Below, piece after piece: positions 30,315-37,499 of a stretch of DNA of 58,102 nucleotides. Where the stretch lies: the IMG/VR virus record IMGVR_UViG_3300046010_004921, positions 1 to 58,102 of that record; one strand, 5' to 3'. Under the pieces are notes generated by a model. That model searched no databases. It was not told the DNA's origin and saw only the letters and a program-made list of their open reading frames with translations. Made by a program: the position numbers and the translations under genes. Position 1 is the stretch's first letter. Every line of letters begins with the position of its first letter. The stretch comes from a virus.

Positions 30315-30457
30315 ACGGCATTACCAAGGAAAAGATCGAAATGCTTGATGAAGCCATTGCTTGGCACTCCGCACAGGAGGATGTCAGTGATACTGAAATC
30401 GAGTGGATTGAGTGGGCAAGGAAACGTGTGAAGGAATTGGAAAGGGGTGAGTCATGA
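30311..30457 (+). CDS. tiny helical protein
   Basis: 48 residues (MNGITKEKIEMLDEAIAWHS then AQEDVSDTEIEWIEWARKRV). It is one long charged helix pair. ATGA overlaps at both ends support its translation. Unknown function; it may be a partner of the RuvC-like nuclease that follows. Confidence 0.55.
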   Translation: MNGITKEKIEMLDEAIAWHSAQEDVSDTEIEWIEWARKRVKELERGES

Positions 30458-30888
30458 AGCTGTGGCTAGGTGTGGACGTTGGAATCAACGGTGGAATTGC
30501 TTTCATTCCAGAAAAGGGTAACTCTTGGGCTATTAAGATGCCCGATACTTTATGTGATCTTTGGGATGCGATTGATAACATTGGCTTTGATTTTACATAT
30601 CTGCACGCATGCCTTGAGCGTGTGCATTCATCTCCGCAAATGGGCGTCAAAAGTGCGTTCACTTTCGGCCAAGGATTCGGTCATCTTGAAATGGCTCTGA
30701 CTGCCGCCAAGATTCCATTCACTTACGTCACTCCTCAGAAGTGGCAAAAGGAGCTTGGATGCCTCACTGGTGGCGACAAAAACGTGAGTAAAGGCCGCGC
30801 CCAGCAACTTTTTCCGCACATCAAATGCACGCACGCCATCTCAGATGCGTTGCTCATCGCTGAATACTGCCGCAGAACCATCAGATAG
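30454..30888 (+). CDS. RuvC-like Holliday junction resolvase
   Basis: 144 residues. LGVDVGINGGIA (D8), CLERVHSSPQMGVKSAFTFG (E55), TPQKWQKELG and HAISDALLIAEYC (H128, D131) follow the RNase H-like RuvC fold with its acidic active site. It would cut four-way junctions and branched replication intermediates before packaging. It is co-translated with the preceding tiny gene and belongs to the recombination set at 27384-30888. Confidence 0.85.
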   Translation: MKLWLGVDVGINGGIAFIPEKGNSWAIKMPDTLCDLWDAIDNIGFDFTYLHACLERVHSSPQMGVKSAFTFGQGFGHLEMALTAAKIPFTYVTPQKWQKELGCLTGGDKNVSKGRAQQLFPHIKCTHAISDALLIAEYCRRTIR

Positions 30889-30890
30889 CC

Positions 30891-30989
30891 ATGAACCCCG
30901 ACGACGAAACAAGCCCTATCCCCGCCTTCATTATGATGGCTATCATCACGACGCTCGCTGCTGCAATCCTGCTCAAAGCCCTGCTCTAG
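30891..30989 (+). CDS. tiny membrane protein
   Basis: 32 residues: MNPDDETSPIPAFIMMAIIT then TLAAAILLKALL. It is one hydrophobic helix after a short acidic start. It begins 2 bases after the RuvC-like stop. It has the same size and layout as 23035-23139. Function unknown; a membrane peptide is the only supported statement. Confidence 0.5.
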   Translation: MNPDDETSPIPAFIMMAIITTLAAAILLKALL

Positions 30990-31020
30990 CACACTTGAAA
31001 TAGTAAGCTGGTAAAGAACA

Positions 31021-31049
31021 TTGACAATATCCGCTTAAAAGCGTAAGAT
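31021..31049 (+). promoter_or_regulatory. promoter TTGACA-17-TAAGAT
   Basis: The -35 is the sigma70 consensus TTGACA (31021-31026), a 17-base spacer, and TAAGAT (31044-31049), preceded by GCG and followed by TG. The spacer contains TTAAAAGCG shared with the motif at 16867. The ATG at 31059 is nine bases beyond the -10. Confidence 0.7.
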
Positions 31050-31058
31050 TGAAGTCAC

Positions 31059-31850
31059 ATGAAAACACAAATTAAGAACAGGTTTACAGGCAGTGTGATA
31101 CATGAGGGCGACTACGCTTCTATTTATGAGGCAGTTGCGACGGCCATCAAATCAAAAACTAACCTTCGCGTCGCTAACCTTCACGGTGCTGACCTTCGCG
31201 ATGCTAACCTTCGCGATGCTGATCTTCGCGATGCTGACCTTTGCGGTGCTAACCTTCGCGGTGCTGATCTTTGCGATGCTGATCTTGGCTGTGCTAACCT
31301 TCGCGATGCTGATCTTCGCGATGCTGACCTTCGCGATGCTAACCTTCACGGTGCTGACCTTCGCGATGCTAACCTTCGCGATGCTGATCTTCGCGATGCT
31401 GACCTTTGCGGTGCTAACCTTCGCGGTGCTGATCTTTGCGGTGCTAACCTTCACGGTGCTGATCTTCGCGATGCTGACCTTTGCGATGCTGATCTTCACG
31501 GTGCCAAATACGCAACATTAATCATTGCACAAACACGCATTCTTCCAGACGGGGAAATTATTGGTTGGAAGAAGCTGCAAAATGGAAGTATTGCAAAATT
31601 GCGCATTCCTGAATCCGCAAAACGCTCTAATGCTTTTGGTCGCAAGTGTCGATGCTCTGAGGCTATTGTTGTGGCAATTTATGATGGTGACAACGAAGTG
31701 GATGTGGGTTTTTCCTCGCACGATCCAGCCTTTGAATACAAAAAAGGCGAAATCGTCAGGCCCAAAAAGCCGTTTTCTGAAGACTGGCAAGATGAGTGTG
31801 CTTCAGGTATTCACTTTTTCATCACGCGAGAGGAAGCTGAAAATTACTAA
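31059..31850 (+). CDS. pentapeptide-repeat protein with C-terminal DUF5758-like domain
   Basis: 263 residues. A short head (1-34) is followed by 23 consecutive A(D/N)LxxA-type pentapeptides (residues 35-149), which would form a right-handed quadrilateral beta-helix that can mimic DNA. The C-terminal region IIGWKKLQNGSIAKLRIPES, then RCSEAIVVAIYDGD and SGIHFFITREEAENY is the DUF5758-type domain often linked to such repeats. It sits alone behind its own promoter. Pentapeptide proteins can protect gyrase or act as scaffolds; the role here is unknown. Confidence 0.88.
   Translation: MKTQIKNRFTGSVIHEGDYASIYEAVATAIKSKTNLRVANLHGADLRDANLRDADLRDADLCGANLRGADLCDADLGCANLRDADLRDADLRDANLHGADLRDANLRDADLRDADLCGANLRGADLCGANLHGADLRDADLCDADLHGAKYATLIIAQTRILPDGEIIGWKKLQNGSIAKLRIPESAKRSNAFGRKCRCSEAIVVAIYDGDNEVDVGFSSHDPAFEYKKGEIVRPKKPFSEDWQDECASGIHFFITREEAENY
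31161..31505 (+). repeat. 15-bp tandem coding repeat with a 165-bp duplication
   Basis: 23 units of about 15 bases encode the pentapeptides. Bases 31173-31275 recur, apparently identically, at 31338-31440 (offset 165 bases, 11 units), indicating a recent segmental duplication. The low complexity leaves long open frames on the opposite strand and in another frame that are artefacts. Confidence 0.85.
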
Positions 31851-31853
31851 TTT

Positions 31854-32093
31854 ATGCCAAACGAGAAAGCATCGCCCGCGCATCGTCTAGCATACCGGCT
31901 GGAATCCATTCTAGTGTCAAGTAAAGTTGACGCTGACGAGATTACGAAGATTCTGATCGACCTTCTGGCGCATCACATCGCTGGCTACGAGCCGATTCAC
32001 CGGGAATACATCTGGGATGCGGCTGTGGATGAACTCGACGACATGGTGGAGATTTTCTCTGCTATCGAGGACGAGGATTATCAGAAGAATTGA
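31854..32093 (+). CDS. small acidic hypothetical protein
   Basis: 79 residues (MPNEKASPAHRLAYRLESIL...), helical, acidic end. It starts 3 bases after the pentapeptide gene and is probably co-transcribed with it. The length and helicity resemble small immunity or partner proteins, but no family is recognised. Confidence 0.6.
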   Translation: MPNEKASPAHRLAYRLESILVSSKVDADEITKILIDLLAHHIAGYEPIHREYIWDAAVDELDDMVEIFSAIEDEDYQKN

Positions 32094-32160
32094 CACACCC
32101 TCCTCGCTGAGATAGGGTTGGAGTGCCGACTGGAAACGGCCTGTAACTATGACGATAAAT

Positions 32161-32221
32161 GATCCCCACCTTTCAAGGAACCTGTGTCATGCAGATTTCC
32201 AGCCTTGAGAGCGTGGGGATC
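32161..32221 (+). other. long near-perfect hairpin upstream of the wHTH-GIY-YIG gene
   Basis: GATCCCCACCTTTCAAGG (32161-32178) pairs over 18 positions with CCTTGAGAG (32203-32211) and GTGGGGATC (32213-32221), with one bulged C and one G-T pair. The loop is 24 bases and itself contains a short CTG/CAG pairing. It is followed by GCCTTTTGG. It may be an attenuator, an RNA control element or a replication or packaging signal. Confidence 0.5.
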
Positions 32222-32236
32222 GCCTTTTGGTGAATT

Positions 32237-32794
32237 ATGCAAATACTATTTGATAGTCGAATGGTGAAAATTTGTGGATCGGTTCACGCCGCCATCATGC
32301 TTTGTTACGTTAAGGGAAGATGTGGGTGGTTTAGAATGACTCAAAAAGAGTGGGAAAATGCAACTGGATTGAGTAGATGCGAACAAGAATCATGTAGATT
32401 TCTTTTAAGGAATAGAGGCTTTATCAGCGAAGAGCTTCGCGGAATACCTGCATGTTTACATTTTTTAGTTCACACCGACAGAATTAACGATGCTCTTTGC
32501 GCTAACCCTCATGGATCACCCCCTCGCAGGAGACAGTTTGTTTATTTAATGAAGAACAAACGAAATGGCTTTGTGAAAATAGGCGTTTCAACAAATCCAA
32601 CCCAGAGGGAAAAGACCCTACAATCAGAGGAGCCAGACATTGACATGTTCTTTTCAGAGGCTTCGAGTATGAAGATTGAGAAGGAGCTTCATAAGCATTT
32701 TGCTCACAAAAGGGCTAGGGGAGAGTGGTTCAAACTTACCGACGATGATGTGTCTTACTGCGTCAGTTACATCACAGAAAACTCAAACAAATGA
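32237..32794 (+). CDS. winged-helix protein fused to T5orf172 (GIY-YIG-like) domain
   Basis: 185 residues. Residues 1-95 look like a winged helix: IMLCYVKGRCGWFRMTQKEW, then LSRCEQESCRFLLRNRGFIS, similar to replication or repressor proteins. Residues about 98-180 are T5orf172: FVYLMKNKRNGFVKIGVSTN, then TLQSEEPDIDMFFSEASSMK and KRARGEWFKLTDDDV. That superfamily of GIY-YIG-like proteins is often nuclease-related. Codon use is AT-richer than neighbours, suggesting import. The stop overlaps the next ATG, so it is coupled to the replication gene. Confidence 0.75.
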   Translation: MQILFDSRMVKICGSVHAAIMLCYVKGRCGWFRMTQKEWENATGLSRCEQESCRFLLRNRGFISEELRGIPACLHFLVHTDRINDALCANPHGSPPRRRQFVYLMKNKRNGFVKIGVSTNPTQREKTLQSEEPDIDMFFSEASSMKIEKELHKHFAHKRARGEWFKLTDDDVSYCVSYITENSNK

Positions 32795-33570
32795 CAACGA
32801 TTCACCGCCGAAAACTTTCTGAGCACTTCACCGTGTTGCCGAACCAACTGCTTTGCGACAAGCGGCTATCTTTCAAAGCTCGCGGCCTATTGGTCATGAT
32901 GCTGTCTAAGCCTGAAAACTGGAGGACGAATGCCTCTTGGATTGAGGATCAGGCAACCGAGGGTAGAGAGGCTTTGCAAGGTGCCTTCAAAGAGCTAGAG
33001 ACTTTCGGGTACTTGAAGCGGGTCTGCGAACGCGATCCACATACTCAGCGCGTAACCTGCATGACGTGGCACTGGAGCGACGCATCTAGTCCGACTAACG
33101 GGATTCCAGATGACGGCTTCCCGTCTGACGGAGAGCCGTTCTCTACAAAGAACAGAATAGAAAAAGAATATACATCTCCCGAATTAAAAAATTCGGGCAA
33201 CGAGCGGGTTGAATTGTTCGCTTTCCCGAAAGGGGTCGAGAAGCCAATCATTCATTCCAATCCACCCGCAAAGCGTGGCAGACCGCCAAAACCCGCCGAT
33301 CCTCGCCATCAAGAAGCCATCGAAATGTGGCGCGACATGTGGAATGAGCGGTTTAACACGCCGTATTCCTTTCATTCTAAGGACTTTAAGCACCTAAAGG
33401 AGTTTTTGCGAGCCAATCCAACTGTTGAAGTCTCAAAAATGAGAGACGCATTAAGCGGAATTTGGTCGCTTGAGGTGCAAAAGGGCGCTTTTGCCCCCAA
33501 CTCCATCCGAATCCTCAACCTTTGCGACCTTTGCCTTCGCTGGAACACCATCATCGGAAACATCCAATAA
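32791..33570 (+). CDS. phage replication protein with winged-helix domain
   Basis: 259 residues. The N-terminus HFTVLPNQLLCDKRLSFKAR then GLLVMMLSKPENWRTNASWI and GREALQGAFKELETFGYLKR is the winged-helix domain of phage or plasmid replication initiators. A disordered Pro/Lys segment (about 150-170) contains GRPPKPADP. A C-terminal helical domain (about 170-259) could load helicase. DnaB lies 530 bases downstream, so it probably recruits helicase to the origin, like lambda O/P-type systems. It starts within the previous stop (ATGA). Confidence 0.75.
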   Translation: MTTIHRRKLSEHFTVLPNQLLCDKRLSFKARGLLVMMLSKPENWRTNASWIEDQATEGREALQGAFKELETFGYLKRVCERDPHTQRVTCMTWHWSDASSPTNGIPDDGFPSDGEPFSTKNRIEKEYTSPELKNSGNERVELFAFPKGVEKPIIHSNPPAKRGRPPKPADPRHQEAIEMWRDMWNERFNTPYSFHSKDFKHLKEFLRANPTVEVSKMRDALSGIWSLEVQKGAFAPNSIRILNLCDLCLRWNTIIGNIQ

Positions 33571-33580
33571 ACCACAAACC

Positions 33581-33841
33581 ATGAACTATACATCACTCCC
33601 TGAAAATATTGAATCTTCGGCTCAGCGCAGACTGAACGAAATTGTGAGAAAACTCAATGAGGTTCGAGTCATGGTTATGAACCATTGGCCCGACGCCATT
33701 TTTTTCGTCAACTCAGACGAGACGGGATCATATTTATATATTTCACGCCGCGAGGACTCCATCGAATGTGTGCAATCTGACATCTCTGCTGAAAAATGGC
33801 AGACGCTTGATTTAGACGATTGCGGAATTGACGAAGAATAA
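33581..33841 (+). CDS. hypothetical protein
   Basis: 86 residues from ATG 33581 (MNYTSLPENIESSAQRRLNE...), with strands AIFFVNSDETGSYLYISR and an acidic end. It is alpha/beta with no known family. It lies between the initiator-like and helicase genes, so it may have a replication accessory role. An earlier in-frame ATG at 33470 would overlap the previous gene by 100 bases and is rejected. Confidence 0.6.
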   Translation: MNYTSLPENIESSAQRRLNEIVRKLNEVRVMVMNHWPDAIFFVNSDETGSYLYISRREDSIECVQSDISAEKWQTLDLDDCGIDEE

Positions 33842-33872
33842 TTTACCCAAATACACCCAAGAAAGGAACACC

Positions 33873-34100
33873 ATGATAGCAAACCTAGACACGCCACCTC
33901 AATCGACTCATCCAGATTATGACTGGTGGGTTTTCTCAACCGCCCTCAGCGAAGGCTGGTTGATGCTTTATTGCCCCAAGACTGGCAAAACAGGCTCAGT
34001 ACGCAATCCATCGAAAGCTGAGTGGGCCAAGGCATTTGATGCGCCAAATAACCCTTACCAATGGCATGACAATTCTCGTGTCGTCATAGACGTTAAATGA
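33873..34100 (+). CDS. hypothetical protein
   Basis: 75 residues from ATG 33873 (MIANLDTPPQSTHPDYDWWV...), with a central YCPKTGKTGSVRNPSKAEWA. A good Shine-Dalgarno site (AAGAAAGGAACACC) precedes it. The stop overlaps the next ATG by 4 bases. The WW-containing, CPKTGK-type core suggests a small zinc or nucleic-acid-binding protein, without a name. Confidence 0.6.
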   Translation: MIANLDTPPQSTHPDYDWWVFSTALSEGWLMLYCPKTGKTGSVRNPSKAEWAKAFDAPNNPYQWHDNSRVVIDVK

Positions 34101-35482
34101 CACCTCCTCCCACAATCGAACAGCTTCTAGCGTCCTTCAAAGACGCCCAGCTTCCGTGGTCTGAGGAGGCTGAACAGACGGTTGTTTCCTCGATTTTCCA
34201 CCACCCAAGGCTGATTGAGGAGTGCCCGCCCGTGGATTCATTCTTCCACGTCCATCACCGCTGGCTGATCGAGGCTTTCTTGGAGCTTTTCAACGCTGGA
34301 AGGCCGATTGATCTGCCTTCCGTGACAATCAATCTCCGTGAAAAAGGGCTTCTCGACAACATGGGAGGCCCGGCGAGGCTCAGTGTCTTCTACTCGAACA
34401 TCCCGATGGTGTCGCATTTCGGCTACTACGCCGGGATTGTGCGGCAGAAATACCAGCTTAGGGCCATGATTGGCGTTCTTGCCGCTGGAATGGACGTTCT
34501 TTTGCGTTTTAACGAGTCGGAGGGTTCTTCCGCTGCCGATACCCTCCAGAACGTCATTAAAAGCGTTGTGGAGGCTGCAAATGACGATGGCAGCCCTGAT
34601 TTGGAGCATCGCCCGATGGCGGAACTCATTAACGAGGTCTTGCAGGACGCCGAGGATATGGCGAAGTCGGGGCGGAAAATCACCGGGGTTTCGACTGGTA
34701 TCGCCGAATTTGATGACATCATGGGCGGTCTTGAACCCGGATGCCTGACGGTTGTGGCGGCTGAGTCCAGTGATGGCAAGTCCAGTTTGTGCCGACAAAT
34801 GCTCGAATGGGTGGCTATCGAGGGTGGTTGCGCCGTTGACTACACCTACGAAATGATGCCCAAGGCGGAAGTGAAGCGCATTTTGTGCTCTCAGGGCAAG
34901 ATTGACGCCAAAAACCTCAAAACGGGGATGCTGACGCGCAATGAAATGCTCAACCTTGGCCTTGTGGCAAACAAGGCGGCGAAATGGGACTTCAGCATCG
35001 TGGATGTGGCTGGAAAGACGATTGAGCAAATCTGCCGCGATATTTCACGCAGGTCGCGTAAATTGAACGCTGGCAAAAGGCTTGTTGCGATGATTGACTA
35101 CATCCAGCTATGCAAGACTACCGAAAATTCTCAAAATCGAGAACGCGAGGTTGCTCACATCACGGCTACCACCAAGCAGTGCGCCAAGATGACGGGGGCA
35201 CACATCATCATGCCTTCGCAGGTGAACAACGATGGCGAGGTGCGTGAATCCCGCGCCATTGAGCAGGACGCCGACAACCTCATCAAGATCAAGAAGATTG
35301 GCGTCAAGAACGACGGCCCCTCATGGAAAAAGGGCAAAGAAGAGGAGAAGCCCAATTTCCAGCGCCAGATGTTCTTCCACAAGGTTCGTGACGGTGAACG
35401 CTACCGCACCGTGGACATGGAGCTTGTCGGCAAGCACTTCAGGTTTGAGGTTTTGCGAAAAGAGGTTGATTCTGAGGGATAA
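34097..35482 (+). CDS. dnaB: replicative DNA helicase, DnaB family
   Basis: 461 residues. The N-terminal helical collar domain (1-175: LPWSEEAEQTVVSSIF, then LLDNMGGPARLSVF) is joined to a RecA-like ATPase. Walker A is an unusual AESSDGKS (222-229), with Ala in the usual Gly place; Walker B is AMIDYIQL (331-338). The later SQVNNDGEVRESRAIEQDAD and GERYRTVDMEL segments carry the arginine-finger region. It unwinds DNA 5'-3' at the phage fork. It begins in the ATGA overlap of the preceding gene. A promoter starts just at its 3' end. Confidence 0.9.
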   Translation: MTPPPTIEQLLASFKDAQLPWSEEAEQTVVSSIFHHPRLIEECPPVDSFFHVHHRWLIEAFLELFNAGRPIDLPSVTINLREKGLLDNMGGPARLSVFYSNIPMVSHFGYYAGIVRQKYQLRAMIGVLAAGMDVLLRFNESEGSSAADTLQNVIKSVVEAANDDGSPDLEHRPMAELINEVLQDAEDMAKSGRKITGVSTGIAEFDDIMGGLEPGCLTVVAAESSDGKSSLCRQMLEWVAIEGGCAVDYTYEMMPKAEVKRILCSQGKIDAKNLKTGMLTRNEMLNLGLVANKAAKWDFSIVDVAGKTIEQICRDISRRSRKLNAGKRLVAMIDYIQLCKTTENSQNREREVAHITATTKQCAKMTGAHIIMPSQVNNDGEVRESRAIEQDADNLIKIKKIGVKNDGPSWKKGKEEEKPNFQRQMFFHKVRDGERYRTVDMELVGKHFRFEVLRKEVDSEG

Positions 35483-35494
35483 TTGGCGTAAGAT
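35466..35494 (+). promoter_or_regulatory. promoter TTGATT-17-TAAGAT
   Basis: TTGATT (35466-35471) inside the end of the helicase gene, 17-base spacer, TAAGAT (35489-35494) with GCG before and TG after. Unlike the other copies, about 70 bases separate it from the next start (35565), so this transcript has a leader. Confidence 0.6.
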
Positions 35495-35564
35495 TGAACT
35501 TATAAACAGGCCAGAACGCGGAGGTCAGCCAGTCCGAAACGAAGCCCACAACCCAAGAAGACCA

Positions 35565-35921
35565 ATGAGCACCCTAGAAACCACTGACACAGCAGTCCAA
35601 GCCACGAGGACTTGGATGCACCGTTTTGTTCGCCTTTTGGGCTATGTTTGTCCAGTCTGCGAGGATGTGAGGCACCGTCTCAAGGGACACCGCTGCTCAA
35701 AGCTGGATGGTGAGCACGGACTTGCTGCCGCTACCATGAGAGCATGGGAGCAAGAGTGGGGAGACGGAGCCAGCGGAGATGCTGGCGCGATGCTCAGGCG
35801 AGAACTGCGGAGCGTAATCCGCCGCTACGGTCAGGAGTCGGACGTGACCGCATATCAGGCCATCGGTGCGCTCCACATGGTGGAACATGATATTGTGGAC
35901 ATGCTCGACTGCGCAGCGTGA
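35565..35921 (+). CDS. hypothetical protein with Cys pair
   Basis: 118 residues from ATG 35565 (MSTLETTDTAVQATRTWMHR...). YVCPVCEDVRHRLKGHRCSK resembles a small zinc-binding head (CPVC...C), and the rest is helical (MLRRELRSVIRRYGQESDVT). It is downstream of the promoter at 35466-35494 and 15 bases before the methyltransferase. A role in methylation or regulation is possible but unproven. Confidence 0.55.
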   Translation: MSTLETTDTAVQATRTWMHRFVRLLGYVCPVCEDVRHRLKGHRCSKLDGEHGLAAATMRAWEQEWGDGASGDAGAMLRRELRSVIRRYGQESDVTAYQAIGALHMVEHDIVDMLDCAA

Positions 35922-35936
35922 AGGCGAACGACTAGC

Positions 35937-36713
35937 ATGAGCCACGCCGCCACAGACTCACGCATACAGGACCAACGCCAAACGGCGTTGGCTCTATGCG
36001 CTTGTTATGCCTCTTCGTGTGGCCGGGTGACGTTGTATCTCGGGGACTGCATGGAAGTGCTGCCAACTCTCGGGCAGGTCGATGCGTGCATCACTGATCC
36101 GCCGTATGGGATCGCCTATGATCCAAGCAAAAGCACCCAGAAAGGAATCCAACGCTTCGGCATGGTGATCGGCGACGATGAAATCTTCGACCCGTCGCAT
36201 CTGATGGAATACCCGGACGTGATCCTTTGGGGAGTGAACAACTACTGCCACGCAATCCCGCCAAGAATCGGGCAATGGTATTTCTGGGACAAGGTGACGC
36301 AAAACGCGCTCAAGGTGCGAATTGCCGAAGGCGAATACGCATGGCACAAGAAGGGAACTAAACCCCGCGCATTCCGGCACCTATGGAGCGGAGCGTATCG
36401 CGGAAGCGAAGGCGGCGAGAAGTCGCAGCATCCGACCCAGAAACCCGTGATCCTGATGCAATGGTGCATGGATGCAGCAAAGCTCGCCGATGGCGCAACG
36501 GTGCTTGATCCGTATATGGGGAGCGGAACCACTGGAGTCGCCGCCGTGCGGTCTGGACGCCGATTCATCGGCATCGAGAAAGACCCGACGCACTATGCCA
36601 CGGCACTCGAACGCATCCAGCGCGAACTCGCGCAGGGTGATTTGTTTCTGCCCAACGCTCAATCTCTGCCAACCCTGGGGCACGACCAGGACAACACGAC
36701 AAAGGCCCAATAA
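35937..36713 (+). CDS. DNA (adenine-N6 or cytosine-N4) methyltransferase
   Basis: 258 residues. Catalytic motif DPPY (54-57) is followed by HPTQKP (165-170) and the SAM-binding DPYMGSGTTG (191-200) with GIEKD (212-216). The order catalytic before SAM motif is the beta class. The enzyme would methylate a specific sequence on phage DNA, most likely to resist restriction or mark DNA. No cognate restriction gene is adjacent. The C-terminal 40 residues have no motif. The next gene starts 1 base after its stop. Confidence 0.85.
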   Translation: MSHAATDSRIQDQRQTALALCACYASSCGRVTLYLGDCMEVLPTLGQVDACITDPPYGIAYDPSKSTQKGIQRFGMVIGDDEIFDPSHLMEYPDVILWGVNNYCHAIPPRIGQWYFWDKVTQNALKVRIAEGEYAWHKKGTKPRAFRHLWSGAYRGSEGGEKSQHPTQKPVILMQWCMDAAKLADGATVLDPYMGSGTTGVAAVRSGRRFIGIEKDPTHYATALERIQRELAQGDLFLPNAQSLPTLGHDQDNTTKAQ

Positions 36714-36714
36714 C

Positions 36715-37113
36715 ATGACCGAAGCAAGCACACTAACAATGACCCAAGACCAGCCCCAGAGGTTGGTAGCAGAGCCGGGTTGTCCTCCCGAATGGCTGGA
36801 AGAGATAGTCGAAACTATCGGCATTACCGATGGCGTCGATCTCGTTGAATGGCACCTAGACCAGACGGGCGACTACATCGTCAAAATCGAATACGGCGAG
36901 GAAGAAATGAGCTTCCGCGCGGGCACAGATGGCGAGAGCCACGGCCAAGACTACGATGGCACAATCATCGACATGACCACGACTGACCAAGTGCAGTGGT
37001 GGTGCGCTGGTGAACTCTACACGCGGCTCCAAAGGGCCAAGCGCAAGATCGAGGACTTGGAGGCGAACGCCGAAGGTGAGGCGACGCTACCCGCAACCCC
37101 AACCCATTCCTAG
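36715..37113 (+). CDS. hypothetical acidic protein
   Basis: 132 residues from ATG 36715 (MTEASTLTMTQDQPQRLVAE...). The middle WLEEIVETIGITDGVDLVEW and DYIVKIEYGEEEMSFRAGTD is alpha/beta, followed by a charged helical end with low-complexity Pro/Thr. No named family. It is adjacent to the methyltransferase and probably in the same operon. Confidence 0.6.
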   Translation: MTEASTLTMTQDQPQRLVAEPGCPPEWLEEIVETIGITDGVDLVEWHLDQTGDYIVKIEYGEEEMSFRAGTDGESHGQDYDGTIIDMTTTDQVQWWCAGELYTRLQRAKRKIEDLEANAEGEATLPATPTHS

Positions 37114-37116
37114 ACT

Positions 37117-37386
37117 ATGAACGATCCCAAACCTACTACGGAGCCGGTGGCGGTCGCCTCGACCACCTTGTTAGCTGATTTTTTGCGACAACTCATCGCG
37201 CACAATTCGGACACCTCTCTTTGGGGGCTGCAAGGAATCGTGGACACCCCCGAAGGCGAGGCGCAACCAGACTTGCAATTCGGAGAGGTATACGTCGAGC
37301 AACATCAAAGTGGCGACAATTCTTTTTACGGCTACATTTGGTATCCGCTTCCGTGTGGGAATTGGCTGCAAACTTATTTCAGCTAA
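37117..37386 (+). CDS. hypothetical protein
   Basis: 89 residues (MNDPKPTTEPVAVASTTLLA...), with an N-terminal helix and a Trp/Tyr-rich beta-like end (YVEQHQSGDNSFYGYIWYPL). It lies 3 bases after the previous gene. No motif or family is seen. It ends this operon; the next structural block begins at 37500 after a gap. Confidence 0.55.
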   Translation: MNDPKPTTEPVAVASTTLLADFLRQLIAHNSDTSLWGLQGIVDTPEGEAQPDLQFGEVYVEQHQSGDNSFYGYIWYPLPCGNWLQTYFS

Positions 37387-37499
37387 CCAATAGCTGAGCC
37401 GCAAGCGAGCCAAAGCGAGTCTGTCGGCTCCAGCGGAAGTTCGGCTCAAATATGAAAATTACCTATTGCCAGAAATGCCGCACGGATTAGAATCGGGCA
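37387..37499 (+). other. gap before the structural block
   Basis: 113 bases. TGAGCCG (37395-37401), CGGCTC (37425-37430) and CGGCTCA (37442-37448) can form alternative stems but there is no U-run. A 12-codon frame with CxxC is present near 37452 but cannot be supported as a gene. Confidence 0.4.

Noticed and set aside
31161-31505. Short tandem repeats that could suggest CRISPR
   Set aside because: Repeats are contiguous without spacers and encode a protein; no CRISPR array was seen in the window.
31102-31521. Long open frames in another plus frame and on the minus strand across the pentapeptide repeats
   Set aside because: They result from the 15-base repeat period; the DNA repeat encodes the pentapeptides in one frame only.
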